64,000 nucleotides of DNA, taken from Caulobacter sp. BK020 (GTDB lineage Bacteria > Pseudomonadota > Alphaproteobacteria > Caulobacterales > Caulobacteraceae). The translations under genes were made by a program, and so were the position numbers. Under the pieces are notes generated by a model. That model searched no databases. It was not told the origin of the DNA and saw only the letters and a program-made list of their open reading frames with translations. This document shows, piece by piece, positions 26,706 to 34,755 of the stretch. The number at the start of each line of letters is the position of its first letter. Position 1 is the stretch's first letter. The DNA lies in NCBI RefSeq assembly GCF_004342605.1, contig NZ_SLZL01000016.1, positions 1 to 64,000 on the forward strand, written 5' to 3'.

Positions 26706-27332
26706 CTATTGGGCGATGATCATGCGCACCGGCGTCGGATCGAAGCCGTTGCAGGGGTTGTTGATCTGCGGGCAGTTGGAGACCACCACCACCACGTCCA
26801 TCTCGGCGCGCAGGTCGACATAGAGACCGGGCGCGGAGATGCCGTCGACGATGCCCAGGGCCCCGTCGGCCTCCACCGGCACGTTCATGAACCAGTTGAC
26901 GTTGCTGACCATGTCGCGCTTGCCGCGGCCCTGGCGGGCGTTGGCGACCAGGAAGTTCTCGACGCAGGCGTGCTGAGCCTTGGTGTGGTGGCCGTAGCGC
27001 AGGGTGTTGCTCTCGCACGAGCAGGCCCCGCCGATGGTGTCGTGATAGGCCACGGCCGTCGCGGTCACCGTCATCATCGGCGCCCCCTCGTTGGACAGCA
27101 GCACCGAGCCCTCCCGCAGGAAGATGTTCTTCTGGGCGGCGATGGTGTCCTGGGCGCTATAGCGTTCAGCATCATCGGCGGCGCTGTAGGCCAGAAAGTC
27201 GACGGCCTGGTTGCCCTCCAGGTCGATGATCCGCAGGGTCTGGCCGGCCTTGACCTCGTGCAGCCAGGGCGCGCGGGCGGGGACCACCTCGTCGTGGACG
27301 ATGTTGGCCAGGGGAGGGGGAGCGATCGCCAT
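26706..27332 (-). CDS. DUF1989 protein, probable carboxyguanidine deiminase subunit
   Basis: The 208-residue product belongs to DUF1989 (urea-carboxylase-associated protein). It has LRIIDLEGNQAVDFLAYSA near the start, CSCESNTLRYGHHTKAQHAC in the middle and WFMNVPVEADG later. The Cys/His residues are consistent with the metal-bound cysteine site proposed for the family. Paired DUF1989 proteins of such operons have been identified as the two subunits of carboxyguanidine deiminase, which turns carboxyguanidine into allophanate. The start at 27332 begins after the previous gene's stop by 11 bases; the longer frame is the upstream gene out of phase. Confidence 0.85.
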   Translation of the reverse strand: MAIAPPPLANIVHDEVVPARAPWLHEVKAGQTLRIIDLEGNQAVDFLAYSAADDAERYSAQDTIAAQKNIFLREGSVLLSNEGAPMMTVTATAVAYHDTIGGACSCESNTLRYGHHTKAQHACVENFLVANARQGRGKRDMVSNVNWFMNVPVEADGALGIVDGISAPGLYVDLRAEMDVVVVVSNCPQINNPCNGFDPTPVRMIIAQ

Positions 27333-27343
27333 GGCGAGGGTCC

Positions 27344-28168
27344 TCAGCGCGAGAAGTAGTCTTCGACATTCAGGAAGGCGCGCAGGCCCTCGGGCGTCGC
27401 GTTGCGGATCGGGTCGGAGGCCGGCGTGACCGGGCCGCACCAGGCGGTGGCGCGCACCGGGGTGACGGCGTAGTCGGGGCGCGGGTCCAGCACGTGCGGG
27501 CAGTTGGCCAGGACCACGATCAGGTCCATCTCGGCCCGCAGCGTCACGGACCGGCCTGGGGCGTAGGGCCCGACGTCGATCACCGTCTCGCCGCCCTGGC
27601 CGACGCGGACCTCCTTGAAGAGGTTCAGGCAGGGATGGATGTCCTTGCGGCCCAGGCCGAACTTGGCGACGCCCAGCGAGAAGCGATCGCGGGCGTTGGG
27701 ATGGGCGCCGTGGTTGAAGCCGTCGCCGTACTTGCGGGCGTTGCTGGACTGGTTGGAGGCGCCGCAGAAGGCGTCGTGCGTCCCGGCCTCGTCCTCGACG
27801 ATGCTGGCCAGCACCCGGCCCATGTCGGACAGCAGCAGGCGGCCCTGGCCCAGATAGCCGTTCCACTGGACCTTCAGGGTGTCGGCGATGTTGAGGCGCT
27901 CGACCGGCCGCTCGGCGTTGAAGATCAGCAGCGAGACGGCTGCGTCGCCGGCCAGGTCGGTCAGGCGCAGGCGCGCGCCCCGGGCGATCTGGCGGCTGGC
28001 GTAGCCGCCCGGCGCGATGGTCTCGTCCCAGACGACATCGCCGGCCAGGACGCCCGGCGGCAGGTCATGGGCCGCGCTGGCCGGCACGGTGGGCATGGCC
28101 TCCACGCGGGTTCCCGCCTGGGCGCGGGCGTGGGCCTGGGCGGCATAGGGGGTGGCGGTGTCGCTCAC
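27344..28168 (-). CDS. DUF1989 protein, second probable carboxyguanidine deiminase subunit
   Basis: The 274-residue product is the larger DUF1989 partner: an N-terminal extension of about 45 residues, then VVWDETIAPGGYASRQIARG, the SLLIFNAERPVERLN strand-turn and the HDAFCGASNQSSNARKYGDG block that parallels the Cys-containing block of its neighbour. It starts with GTG overlapping the regulator stop (GTGA). Together with the shorter paralogue it should form the heteromeric deiminase acting between the carboxylase and allophanate hydrolase. If the pathway used urea alone these two genes would have no step to catalyse, a context argument for guanidine. Confidence 0.85.
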   Translation of the reverse strand: MSDTATPYAAQAHARAQAGTRVEAMPTVPASAAHDLPPGVLAGDVVWDETIAPGGYASRQIARGARLRLTDLAGDAAVSLLIFNAERPVERLNIADTLKVQWNGYLGQGRLLLSDMGRVLASIVEDEAGTHDAFCGASNQSSNARKYGDGFNHGAHPNARDRFSLGVAKFGLGRKDIHPCLNLFKEVRVGQGGETVIDVGPYAPGRSVTLRAEMDLIVVLANCPHVLDPRPDYAVTPVRATAWCGPVTPASDPIRNATPEGLRAFLNVEDYFSR

Positions 28169-28629
28169 GGGGACTCTCCGTCGGGCTCGTCGCCGTGGAA
28201 GTGCAACGGCGGCAGCAGGGCGGTGGTGGTGACCAGCTTGATCTGCTGGACGCCGCGCACCTTGCGCAGGTCGTCGCACAGATTCTGCAGGCGCTCGGAC
28301 GGCCCCTGCACCAGCAGGACCTCCATGGCCTGGTCGTCTTCCAGGAAGACGTTCTGGGCCGAGATCACCTCCTTCACATAGCCCAGCTGGGCCTGGGCCA
28401 GGGCATGGCGCACCCGGCCGCTCTCGGCGCGGTAGATCAGGGTGATTGTGCCGGCCAGGACCGCGTCGGGCCGCTCGCCGCTGTGCTCGGCCAGTTCATG
28501 CCGGATCAGTTCGGCGATCATCTGCGAACGGCTGGGCAGGCCGCGCTCGGCCACCATGGCGTCGAGCTGGGCCATCAGGTCGGCCGGCAGGCTGATGCTC
28601 AGCCGCGCGAGGGTGGAGGGCGCATCCAT
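28165..28629 (-). CDS. NikR-like ribbon-helix-helix regulator without nickel ligands
   Basis: The 154-residue protein has an N-terminal ribbon-helix-helix (ARLSISLPADLMAQLDAMVA, then LPSRSQMIAELIRHEL) and a C-terminal ACT-like domain as in NikR. Aligned without gaps to my memory of the E. coli NikR metal region (Q75 to G103), the four nickel ligands H76, H87, H89 and C95 become L, N, F and A. It is therefore unlikely to sense nickel by the known mechanism. It is the first gene of the carboxylase operon, directly behind a 46-base palindrome whose core is repeated before the transporter genes. It probably represses both units and responds to a pathway compound. Confidence 0.85.
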   Translation of the reverse strand: MDAPSTLARLSISLPADLMAQLDAMVAERGLPSRSQMIAELIRHELAEHSGERPDAVLAGTITLIYRAESGRVRHALAQAQLGYVKEVISAQNVFLEDDQAMEVLLVQGPSERLQNLCDDLRKVRGVQQIKLVTTTALLPPLHFHGDEPDGESP

Positions 28630-28637
28630 GGGGCTGA

Positions 28638-28683
28638 CCCTTCATGTTATTACGAAACTTGCAACTCGTAATAACATGAAGGG
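28638..28683. promoter_or_regulatory. 46-base perfect palindrome before the NikR-like gene
   Basis: Two 18-base arms (CCCTTCATGTTATTACGA and its complement) flank a 10-base spacer. It ends 9 bases upstream of the regulator start. The inner TATTACGA-N10-TCGTAATA equals the site at 18308. The outer arms could bind a second dimer or fold as a hairpin in the leader RNA. Confidence 0.85.
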
Positions 28684-28816
28684 CGCCTTCACGCCCCTGG
28701 CGCCCTCGAAAGCGGCGCGAAGCGGCTATTCGTTAGGCAGGTCAAGCCCGTTCACGGAAGGTCCAGTTATCGACGCGGCCCGGGTGTTCGCTCCTGGCGC
28801 AATGGCGGCCCGACGT

Positions 28817-30172
28817 TCAGAAGCGAAACTGGGCGAAGAGCACGGCGAGATCAACGGCGCGGCCGTCCTGGGCGCGCACCGACGGTCCGGCCGCCTGGTG
28901 GACCAGCTGGGTCTGGAGTTTGAAGTTGCGGTTCACCTGCCATGACCCGTCCAACTGGACGGCGTCGCCGGCGTCCTTGGCGCGATCAGCGCCGGCGAGC
29001 GTCAGCGGAACCAGGGGCTGCAGATAGATCGCGTCGTCGCCCGTCCAACGGCGACGGACGGTGTAGCTGGCCTCCAGGCTGACGTTTTTGCGCGGCGTCA
29101 CGCCGAGGCTGGGCCGCAGGGCGACCAGGTTGCCCCAGCTCATCAGGCCGGTTTCGTTGAAATAGCCGCCCTTCGGGAACATCGGATTGAAGGTCCCGAG
29201 CTTGCCGTCGGTCGGATCCTTGTCGCCCGATCCGAGATCCAGGCGCAGGCCCAGGCGCGGCTTCCAAGGGCGGTCCAAGGTATAGCCGCCGCCCGCCGAG
29301 GCGGCGAAGGCGCGGATCCTGCGGCCGGCGAAGCGTCCGCCCTGGACCACGCCCTCGGCCTCGTAATCGACGGCGCCGCGGGTCCCGGCCAGGCGCGCGC
29401 CCAGGCTGGCGCGGCGTTCGTCGCCCGTGACCTTGCCAAACCGCACGCCGTCCCGTTCCAGGCCCAGGGCGTAGAGGTCCAGCGTCTGGCGCCGCGACAG
29501 CCTTTTGGAAGCGTAGAGGCCATAAAAGCGCTGGCCGTGATTGCGCGTGTCGTCGAAGGCGCCAGGCGAGATCGCGACGGGCTGGAGATAGAAGGCGTCC
29601 AGCTTGAGGTCGCCCATCATGTGAGTGAGCCGCACGCCGTCGAAGCTCTGGCGGATGTTGGGGGCTTCCCGCACGGCGATGAAGCGTTGGGTCGGGTTCA
29701 GTTGCAGCTCCTGGCGACCCAGGCGCACGCGCCAGCCCTCGGCGGGCGCGACGTCCACGAACAGCACCTGGGCGTCGAGACGGTCGCGGTCGGTGGCCGA
29801 CGGCGCGTCGCGCTTGCCAAGGTCGCGGTGCAGGCCCAACTCGCCATAGACCCTGACCGCCGAACCCAGATGCAGGTCGCCGCTCAACAGCAGGCGGCCC
29901 AGGGCGAACGTATCGGCTTTCTCCCCGCCCAGACCAAAGCGCGGGGCGTCGATCGCGTCGATGCGCAGGCGGGCCTCGCCGCCGAGGCCAAGATGGACGC
30001 CGTCGCCCAGTCGGATGTAGCGCAGCGGATCCAGGCCGGTGCGGTCCGAAACGTCCCCCAGATAGCCGTAGTCCTCGTCCGAACGCACCGGCTTGAAGGC
30101 CGGGATCTCCGCCGCCCGGGCGACGCCGGCGGTGGCCAGCGCGGCCAGCAGGACGCTCGTCGTGAGCCTCAC
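28817..30172 (-). CDS. Alginate-export family outer-membrane porin
   Basis: The 451-residue protein has a signal peptide (MRLTTSVLLAALATAGVARA), then alternating amphipathic strands ending in a C-terminal Phe (LAVLFAQFRF), as expected of an outer-membrane barrel. RLGRQELQLNPTQRFIAVRE and DAFYLQPVAISPGAFDD are typical of the Alginate_exp domain. In Caulobacterales such porins often accompany catabolic enzymes and probably pass small substrates. It starts with GTG overlapping the DUF1275 stop and is the last gene of the operon running from 34238. Confidence 0.82.
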   Translation of the reverse strand: MRLTTSVLLAALATAGVARAAEIPAFKPVRSDEDYGYLGDVSDRTGLDPLRYIRLGDGVHLGLGGEARLRIDAIDAPRFGLGGEKADTFALGRLLLSGDLHLGSAVRVYGELGLHRDLGKRDAPSATDRDRLDAQVLFVDVAPAEGWRVRLGRQELQLNPTQRFIAVREAPNIRQSFDGVRLTHMMGDLKLDAFYLQPVAISPGAFDDTRNHGQRFYGLYASKRLSRRQTLDLYALGLERDGVRFGKVTGDERRASLGARLAGTRGAVDYEAEGVVQGGRFAGRRIRAFAASAGGGYTLDRPWKPRLGLRLDLGSGDKDPTDGKLGTFNPMFPKGGYFNETGLMSWGNLVALRPSLGVTPRKNVSLEASYTVRRRWTGDDAIYLQPLVPLTLAGADRAKDAGDAVQLDGSWQVNRNFKLQTQLVHQAAGPSVRAQDGRAVDLAVLFAQFRF

Positions 30173-30891
30173 GACCGTTCCCCCCGGATGGCGTGGAGGG
30201 CCGCCAGCACAGCGACCAAGACCGCGGCCAGTATCAGGCTCCAGGCGCCGGCGACCAGCACCCCGACCGCGCCGCCCATCGCGCCCAGGGCGAAGGCCAG
30301 GACTGGCGGCCAGGTCTTCAGGAGCCGCGCCTTCAGCGCCTCGTCCAGGCGGCCGCGGGCGATGGCGAGGTCAACGATGTCGATCGCCACTTGGGTGACG
30401 TTGCCGGTCATCATGGTGGTCGGCGCCAGATGGGTGAAGACCACGCGGGCGCCGACGTTCTGGGCGGCCATGGCGACCACGCCCACCAGGCCGGCCAGCA
30501 TGACGGTCGGTTCGTTGGCGCTGGCGGCGGGCAGGGCGTGGACGGTCAGCAGCATGAAGACCAGCAGCAGCGCCGCCTGCAGGGCCAGGACCAGCACCTC
30601 GCACGGCTGTCCCCGGGCGTTGCGCCAGCGGATCAGGGCGTAGGTGGCGGCGCACGCGCCGATGAACGCCGGCAAGGCCAGAAGCTTGGTCGCCAGGCCG
30701 CCGGCGTCGCCGGCCAGGCCCACGCCCAGCATGACGATGTTGCCGGTGGCGTGGGCGACGAACAGGCCAAACAGCAGCACGAAGCCGATCACGTCGACAT
30801 AGCCGCCGACGAAGGCCATGCCCATGCCGGTCACGCCGGCCAGACGGGTTTTCCTGGGCAGGGTCGGGGGCAGGACCGGGGGCGGGCTCAT
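30169..30891 (-). CDS. DUF1275 (YoaK-like) membrane protein
   Basis: The 240-residue product has about six hydrophobic segments and the DUF1275 pattern: GGYVDVIGFVLLFGLFVAHA TGN in the first segments, and THLAPTTMMTGN before VTQVAIDIV later. The two TGN motifs are characteristic of the family. The function is not established; some members are linked to small-molecule transport. ATGA overlap with the DoxX gene upstream and GTGA overlap with the porin downstream show cotranslation. Confidence 0.85.
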   Translation of the reverse strand: MSPPPVLPPTLPRKTRLAGVTGMGMAFVGGYVDVIGFVLLFGLFVAHATGNIVMLGVGLAGDAGGLATKLLALPAFIGACAATYALIRWRNARGQPCEVLVLALQAALLLVFMLLTVHALPAASANEPTVMLAGLVGVVAMAAQNVGARVVFTHLAPTTMMTGNVTQVAIDIVDLAIARGRLDEALKARLLKTWPPVLAFALGAMGGAVGVLVAGAWSLILAAVLVAVLAALHAIRGERS

Positions 30892-31316
30892 GCGGTGCGT
30901 TCCTGGCGGTCAAGTCGTGCGACCAGCACGAAGCCGCCGATCAGGCCGATATGCTCGAAGAAGGCGTTGGTCGCCATGAAGCGATCGTGGCCGGCTGGCA
31001 GGGTCCAGAAGGCGTTGGCGGTGATCGCCGCCAGCAGGGTGAAGACGCCCAGCATGCCCGCGCCCAGCCATAGCCAGCGACGGGTCAGGATCAGCAGCGG
31101 TCCGACGATCTCTACGGCGATGGTCAGGAGGGCCCAGAGCGCCGGCGGCTTCATGCCGAAATGAGCCTGCTCGGCGACGGCGCCCGGGAAATCACCGACC
31201 TTGACGGCCGCCCCCAGCAGGTAGGCGCTGACCAGGGCCAGTCGGGCGACATGCGCGGTGGGCCGCCAGTCGAGGACCGCCGTGACGAAGCGAGGGGGTT
31301 GTGTCGATCGGATCAT
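30888..31316 (-). CDS. DoxX family membrane protein
   Basis: The 142-residue protein has four hydrophobic helices in the DoxX arrangement, with ALVSAYLLGAAVKVGDFPGA in the first and IGLIGGFVLVARLDRQERTA at the end. The start is either the ATG at 31316 or a GTG at 31322 that overlaps the amidohydrolase stop; other junctions in this operon use such overlaps, so the GTG is possible. DoxX proteins occur in oxidative-stress and thiosulfate-related complexes, but many, like this one, have no assigned role. Confidence 0.75.
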   Translation of the reverse strand: MIRSTQPPRFVTAVLDWRPTAHVARLALVSAYLLGAAVKVGDFPGAVAEQAHFGMKPPALWALLTIAVEIVGPLLILTRRWLWLGAGMLGVFTLLAAITANAFWTLPAGHDRFMATNAFFEHIGLIGGFVLVARLDRQERTA

Positions 31317-31318
31317 GA

Positions 31319-33274
31319 TCACACCGCCCAGCAGCCACAGCCCATCGCGCCCCAGAACGAGCGCGCGTCGGACGTCGGAGCTTCCCGCGTATAGGCGGCC
31401 GCGTGGTCGTGGCCGTGCACGTTGCAGCGGCTGGCGCAGCCGCAGACGCTGGCCAGGACGCGGGCGTGGCCGCGCGAGCGGTCCTGGTAGCCGCCGAAGG
31501 TCCGGACCGGCGACCAGTCGGGCATCGGCGGCGGCAGAACCGGCGCCAGCTTGTCGAAGTCGCCCTGGCCGTGGACGACCTTGCCGCCCAGCAGGGTCAG
31601 CACCGACGACAGGTGCGGGATCTCGTCCTCGGGCACGGTCATGTAGTCGTCGCTGAGCACGGCCAGATCCGCCAGTTGGCCGACCGCGATCTGGCCCTTC
31701 TTGCCTTCCTCGTTCGAGAACCAGGTGTTGGCGGTGGTCCACAGGCGCAGGGCCTCCTCGCGATCGACGCGGTTGGCCGGCGGATAGAGGCGTGCGCCGC
31801 CCACCGTCTTGCCGGTCACCAGCCAGCTCAGCGAGACCCACGGATTGTAGCTGGCCACGCGGGTGGCGTCGGTGCCCGCGCCGACCGGGATTCCCGCCTT
31901 CAGCATCTTGCCGATCGGGGGCGTGGCCTCGGCGGCCTTGGCGCCGTAGCGCTCCATGAAGTACTCGCCCTGGAAGGCCATCCGGTGCTGCACGGCGATG
32001 CCGCCGCCCAGCGCGACGATCCGGTCGATGTTGCGCTCGCTGATCGTCTCGGCGTGGTCGAAGAACCAGTGCAGGCCGTCGAAGGGCATGTCGCGGTTGA
32101 CCTTCTCGTAGACGTCCAGCGCCCGCGTGATGGTCTCGTCATAGGTGGCGTGCAGCCGCCAGGGCCAGCGGTTCTCGACCAGGTGACGGACCACCGGCTC
32201 CAGGTCGCTCTCCATATTGGCCGGCATCTCGGGACGCTCGACCCGGAAGTCCTCGAAGTCGGCGGCGCTGTAGACCAGCATCTCGCCCGCGCCGTTGTGG
32301 CGGTAGGTGTCGTCGCCTTGGCCGGGCTTGACCTGCTTGGACCACGACTGGAAGTCCGACAGCTCGGCCTTCGGCTTCTGGGTGAACAGGTTGTAGCTGA
32401 TGCGCAGGGTCAGCTGGCCGTCGGCGTGCAGCTTCTCGATGATCTCGTAGTCGTCGGGATAGTTCTGGAAGCCGCCGCCGGCGTCGATCACGCCGGTCAC
32501 GCCCAGCCGGTTCATCTCGCGCATGAAGTGCCGCGTGGAGTTCAGCTGATATTCCGGCGGGAGCTTCGGACCCTTGGCCAGGGTGGCGTAGAGGATCGTG
32601 GCGTTGGGCTGGGCCAGCAGCAGGCCGGTCGGCTCGCCCGAGGCGTCGCGCTGGATCTCGCCGCCCGGCGGGTTGGGCGTGTCCTTGGTGTAGCCGACGG
32701 CGCGCAGGGCGGCGCGGTTCAGGAGGGCGCGGTCGTAGAGGTGGAGGATGAATACCGGCGTCTCGGGCGCGGCGGCGTTGATCTCGTCCAGGGTCGGCAG
32801 GCGCTTTTCGACGAACTGATGCTCGGTGAAGCCGCCGACCACCCGCACCCACTGGGGCGGCGGGATGTTGGCGGCCTGCTTCTTCAGCATGGCCATGGCG
32901 TCGGCCAGGCTCGGCACGCCGTCCCAGCGCAGCTCCATGTTGTAGTTCAGCCCGCCGCGGATGATGTGCATGTGGCTGTCGATCAGGCCGGGGATCACCC
33001 GGCGGCCTTTCAGGTCGATGATCGTCGGGTTCGGACCGGCGGCGGCGCGGACCTCGCCTTCCTCGCCGACGGCGGCGAACTTGCCGTCGCGAACCAGGGC
33101 GGCGTCGGCGCGCGGGTTGCTTCGGTCGAGGGTCGTGAACTTGCCGTTGATCAGCAGAAGGTCGGCTTGAGGGGGCATTAGGCCGGGGCTCCGGGAGAAG
33201 GCGGGACTGGAGACGAAGGCCGCGCCGAGGGCGACGGCTTGTCTGCGATTGAGGGGGCGACGGTCCAAGGTCAT
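31319..33274 (-). CDS. Amidohydrolase (YtcJ-like, amidohydrolase_3)
   Basis: The 651-residue enzyme has a Tat-like leader (RRQAVALGAAFVSSPAFS) and the amidohydrolase barrel with metal-site motif PGLIDSHMHIIRGG near residue 97. A later His cluster includes HATYDETITRAL, WFFDHAETISERNI and GAGTDATRVASYNPW. YtcJ-type enzymes hydrolyse amides or formamides with two metals. The last 50 residues add a Cys/His-rich tail (CGCASRCNVHGHDHA and GCGCWAV) that I do not expect in the family and that may bind metal. It overlaps the XapX stop by 4 bases and sits downstream of an isochorismatase-type hydrolase, pointing to a catabolic or detoxifying operon. Confidence 0.85.
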   Translation of the reverse strand: MTLDRRPLNRRQAVALGAAFVSSPAFSRSPGLMPPQADLLLINGKFTTLDRSNPRADAALVRDGKFAAVGEEGEVRAAAGPNPTIIDLKGRRVIPGLIDSHMHIIRGGLNYNMELRWDGVPSLADAMAMLKKQAANIPPPQWVRVVGGFTEHQFVEKRLPTLDEINAAAPETPVFILHLYDRALLNRAALRAVGYTKDTPNPPGGEIQRDASGEPTGLLLAQPNATILYATLAKGPKLPPEYQLNSTRHFMREMNRLGVTGVIDAGGGFQNYPDDYEIIEKLHADGQLTLRISYNLFTQKPKAELSDFQSWSKQVKPGQGDDTYRHNGAGEMLVYSAADFEDFRVERPEMPANMESDLEPVVRHLVENRWPWRLHATYDETITRALDVYEKVNRDMPFDGLHWFFDHAETISERNIDRIVALGGGIAVQHRMAFQGEYFMERYGAKAAEATPPIGKMLKAGIPVGAGTDATRVASYNPWVSLSWLVTGKTVGGARLYPPANRVDREEALRLWTTANTWFSNEEGKKGQIAVGQLADLAVLSDDYMTVPEDEIPHLSSVLTLLGGKVVHGQGDFDKLAPVLPPPMPDWSPVRTFGGYQDRSRGHARVLASVCGCASRCNVHGHDHAAAYTREAPTSDARSFWGAMGCGCWAV

Positions 33275-33531
33275 GCCTGGTCCTCCGGCTTGCGCGGATC
33301 AACGGCTTGCGGGCCGAGAACCTGGCCGGCGCAATCGGAGGTTTTCAGATAGGCCACGACCGGGGCCTTGGTCATCAGGCGCTTGGCGACCGGAACCGCC
33401 TGCTCGCCCAGCAGCATGCCCATCAGGCCGAGCAGGGCGATGGCCGGCGGGGCGGGCGAGCGCACCCCCAGCAGCGAATAGATCACCCCCACCAGGAGGC
33501 CGGCGCCGAGGGACAGCAGATAGGGTTTCAT
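33271..33531 (-). CDS. XapX domain membrane protein
   Basis: The 86-residue product has two hydrophobic helices with LLVGVIYSLLGVRSPAPPAI, the hallmark of the XapX/DUF1427 domain, then a soluble C-terminal tail with one Cys. XapX-domain proteins are short inner-membrane proteins of unknown function often found beside isochorismatase-like hydrolases, as here. It lies 50 bases after the isochorismatase gene and overlaps the amidohydrolase start. Confidence 0.8.
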   Translation of the reverse strand: MKPYLLSLGAGLLVGVIYSLLGVRSPAPPAIALLGLMGMLLGEQAVPVAKRLMTKAPVVAYLKTSDCAGQVLGPQAVDPRKPEDQA

Positions 33532-33581
33532 CACCGCGCTCCAGACGAGAAGGGGCGAGGCCGAAGGCCTCGCCCGGGATG

Positions 33582-34238
33582 TCAGTGGCCTTCCGACGCG
33601 CCGAACATGGCCTTGGCGTAGGTGACGCCCAGGCCGTAGGCGCCGCCGAACTGCTTGGCCACGCCGGTGGTCATGTCGTAGGTCTCGGTCCGGGCCCAGT
33701 CGCGTTGCATCTCCAGCAGGTACTGCAGCGAGGTGATCGGCTGGGCGCCGGCCTGGACCATGCGGGTCACGGCCCGTTCGTGCGCTTCGTCCGAGACGTC
33801 GCCGCAGGCGTCGGTGATCACGAAGACCTCGAAGCCCTGGTCCAGCGCCGACAGGGCGGGGCCGACGATGCAGACCGAGGTCCACAGGCCCGCCAGCACG
33901 ATGCGGGTCTTGCCGATGGCGTTGACCTCGGCGATGACGGCCTCGTCCTCCCAAGTGTTCATCGAGGTGCGGTCCAGCAGGGACTTGCCGGGGAAGGGCG
34001 CGGTGACCTCCGAGAACATGGGGCCCGAGAAGCTCTTCTCGGCGACGGTGGTCAGGATGGTCGAGGCGCCGAAGCCAGCGGCGGCGCTGGCGACCAGGGC
34101 GGCGTTGGTGCGCAGCAGGCTGGCGTCGATCGACTTGGTGGCGAAGGCCATCTGCGACTGGAAGTCGATCATGATCAGGGTGTGGTCGGTCGGCGTCAGA
34201 AGGCGCGCGCCGGGCGTGGCCTTGGCTTGCAGGGTCAT
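33582..34238 (-). CDS. Isochorismatase family hydrolase (YcaC-like)
   Basis: The 218-residue protein has the cysteine-hydrolase layout: the catalytic Asp in LIMIDFQSQMAF near residue 25, a Lys/Arg in the middle, and the nucleophile Cys in AGLWTSVCIVGPALSAL near residue 119. The TSVC form and the long C-terminal helices resemble YcaC-type hydrolases, for which no physiological substrate is settled. It is the first gene of the operon that runs through XapX, amidohydrolase, DoxX, DUF1275 and porin. An 11-base inverted repeat at 34330 lies about 90 bases upstream. Confidence 0.87.
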   Translation of the reverse strand: MTLQAKATPGARLLTPTDHTLIMIDFQSQMAFATKSIDASLLRTNAALVASAAAGFGASTILTTVAEKSFSGPMFSEVTAPFPGKSLLDRTSMNTWEDEAVIAEVNAIGKTRIVLAGLWTSVCIVGPALSALDQGFEVFVITDACGDVSDEAHERAVTRMVQAGAQPITSLQYLLEMQRDWARTETYDMTTGVAKQFGGAYGLGVTYAKAMFGASEGH

Positions 34239-34329
34239 GGCTTTGTTCCGTTTTCCTCGTTTGGGCGAACCGTCACGGCCGCGCCGTTTGATCCGATGAG
34301 GTGAGCTTGACCCGGATCAGTCGGGTCAG

Positions 34330-34363
34330 AAATGGAAATGGTGGAAACCCATCATTTCCATTT
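34330..34363. promoter_or_regulatory. Inverted repeat upstream of the isochorismatase operon
   Basis: AAATGGAAATG and its exact complement CATTTCCATTT are separated by 12 bases, 92 bases upstream of the operon's first start codon. The distance suits an operator or activator site. A hairpin in a leader RNA is the alternative. Confidence 0.5.
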
Positions 34364-34602
34364 TCGCTCTCGTAGCATCGGCGACGCGGCCGATCCTCAT
34401 GGCCTGGGCCGACGATGTCTTGTCCGAAACATGCGTGCGCGAGTTTCAGGGCTGGCGCGAACGGCCACCGGAGCAAGGCGGCGCGAGGACTTTCCGCGAC
34501 CGATGATCGGCTGACGACCCGCCAGCCTTGGACCGGCGACGAGGACCTCCAAGATCAGACGGCGCGCGCGTGCTCGCTGGCGCGGGCGGTGTTTTAGGCG
34601 CA

Positions 34603-34703
34603 AGAGCATCGCGCGGAAAAGTGGACGCTGGCTTTTCGAAAAAGCTATGTGAAAACAAAAAGATATAGAAAATCGGGCGATTCCCATATCGCGCGATTTG
34701 CTC
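34603..34703. repeat. Dispersed repeat, copy 1
   Basis: About 100 bases beginning AGAGCATCGCGCGGAAAAGT and ending CGATTTGCTC. The complement of 44352-44440 shares the GCATCGCGCGGAAAAGTGGA start, the GAAAACAAAA centre and the AATCGGGCGATT end. The two copies are inverted with respect to each other and lie either side of the isoprenoid/Cys-tail gene block. Confidence 0.75.
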
Positions 34704-34755
34704 CAGGTCGTCGCGACGCCTCGGGCGCTGGCCTCGAAGGCGCGGGTCGGCGAGT

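Larger units (their letters stand above)
34239..34755. other. 517-base gap with an inverted repeat and a dispersed repeat
   Basis: The gap lies between two minus-strand genes. It contains the AAATGGAAATG inverted repeat at 34330 and the roughly 100-base AT-richer repeat at 34603. Short frames in it have no ribosome site or recognisable product. Confidence 0.5.

Noticed and set aside
21174..26719. Very long plus-strand open frames opposite the allophanate hydrolase and carboxylase
   Set aside because: The minus-strand frames carry complete enzyme motifs. The plus-strand products have shadow-type composition and no recognisable domain.
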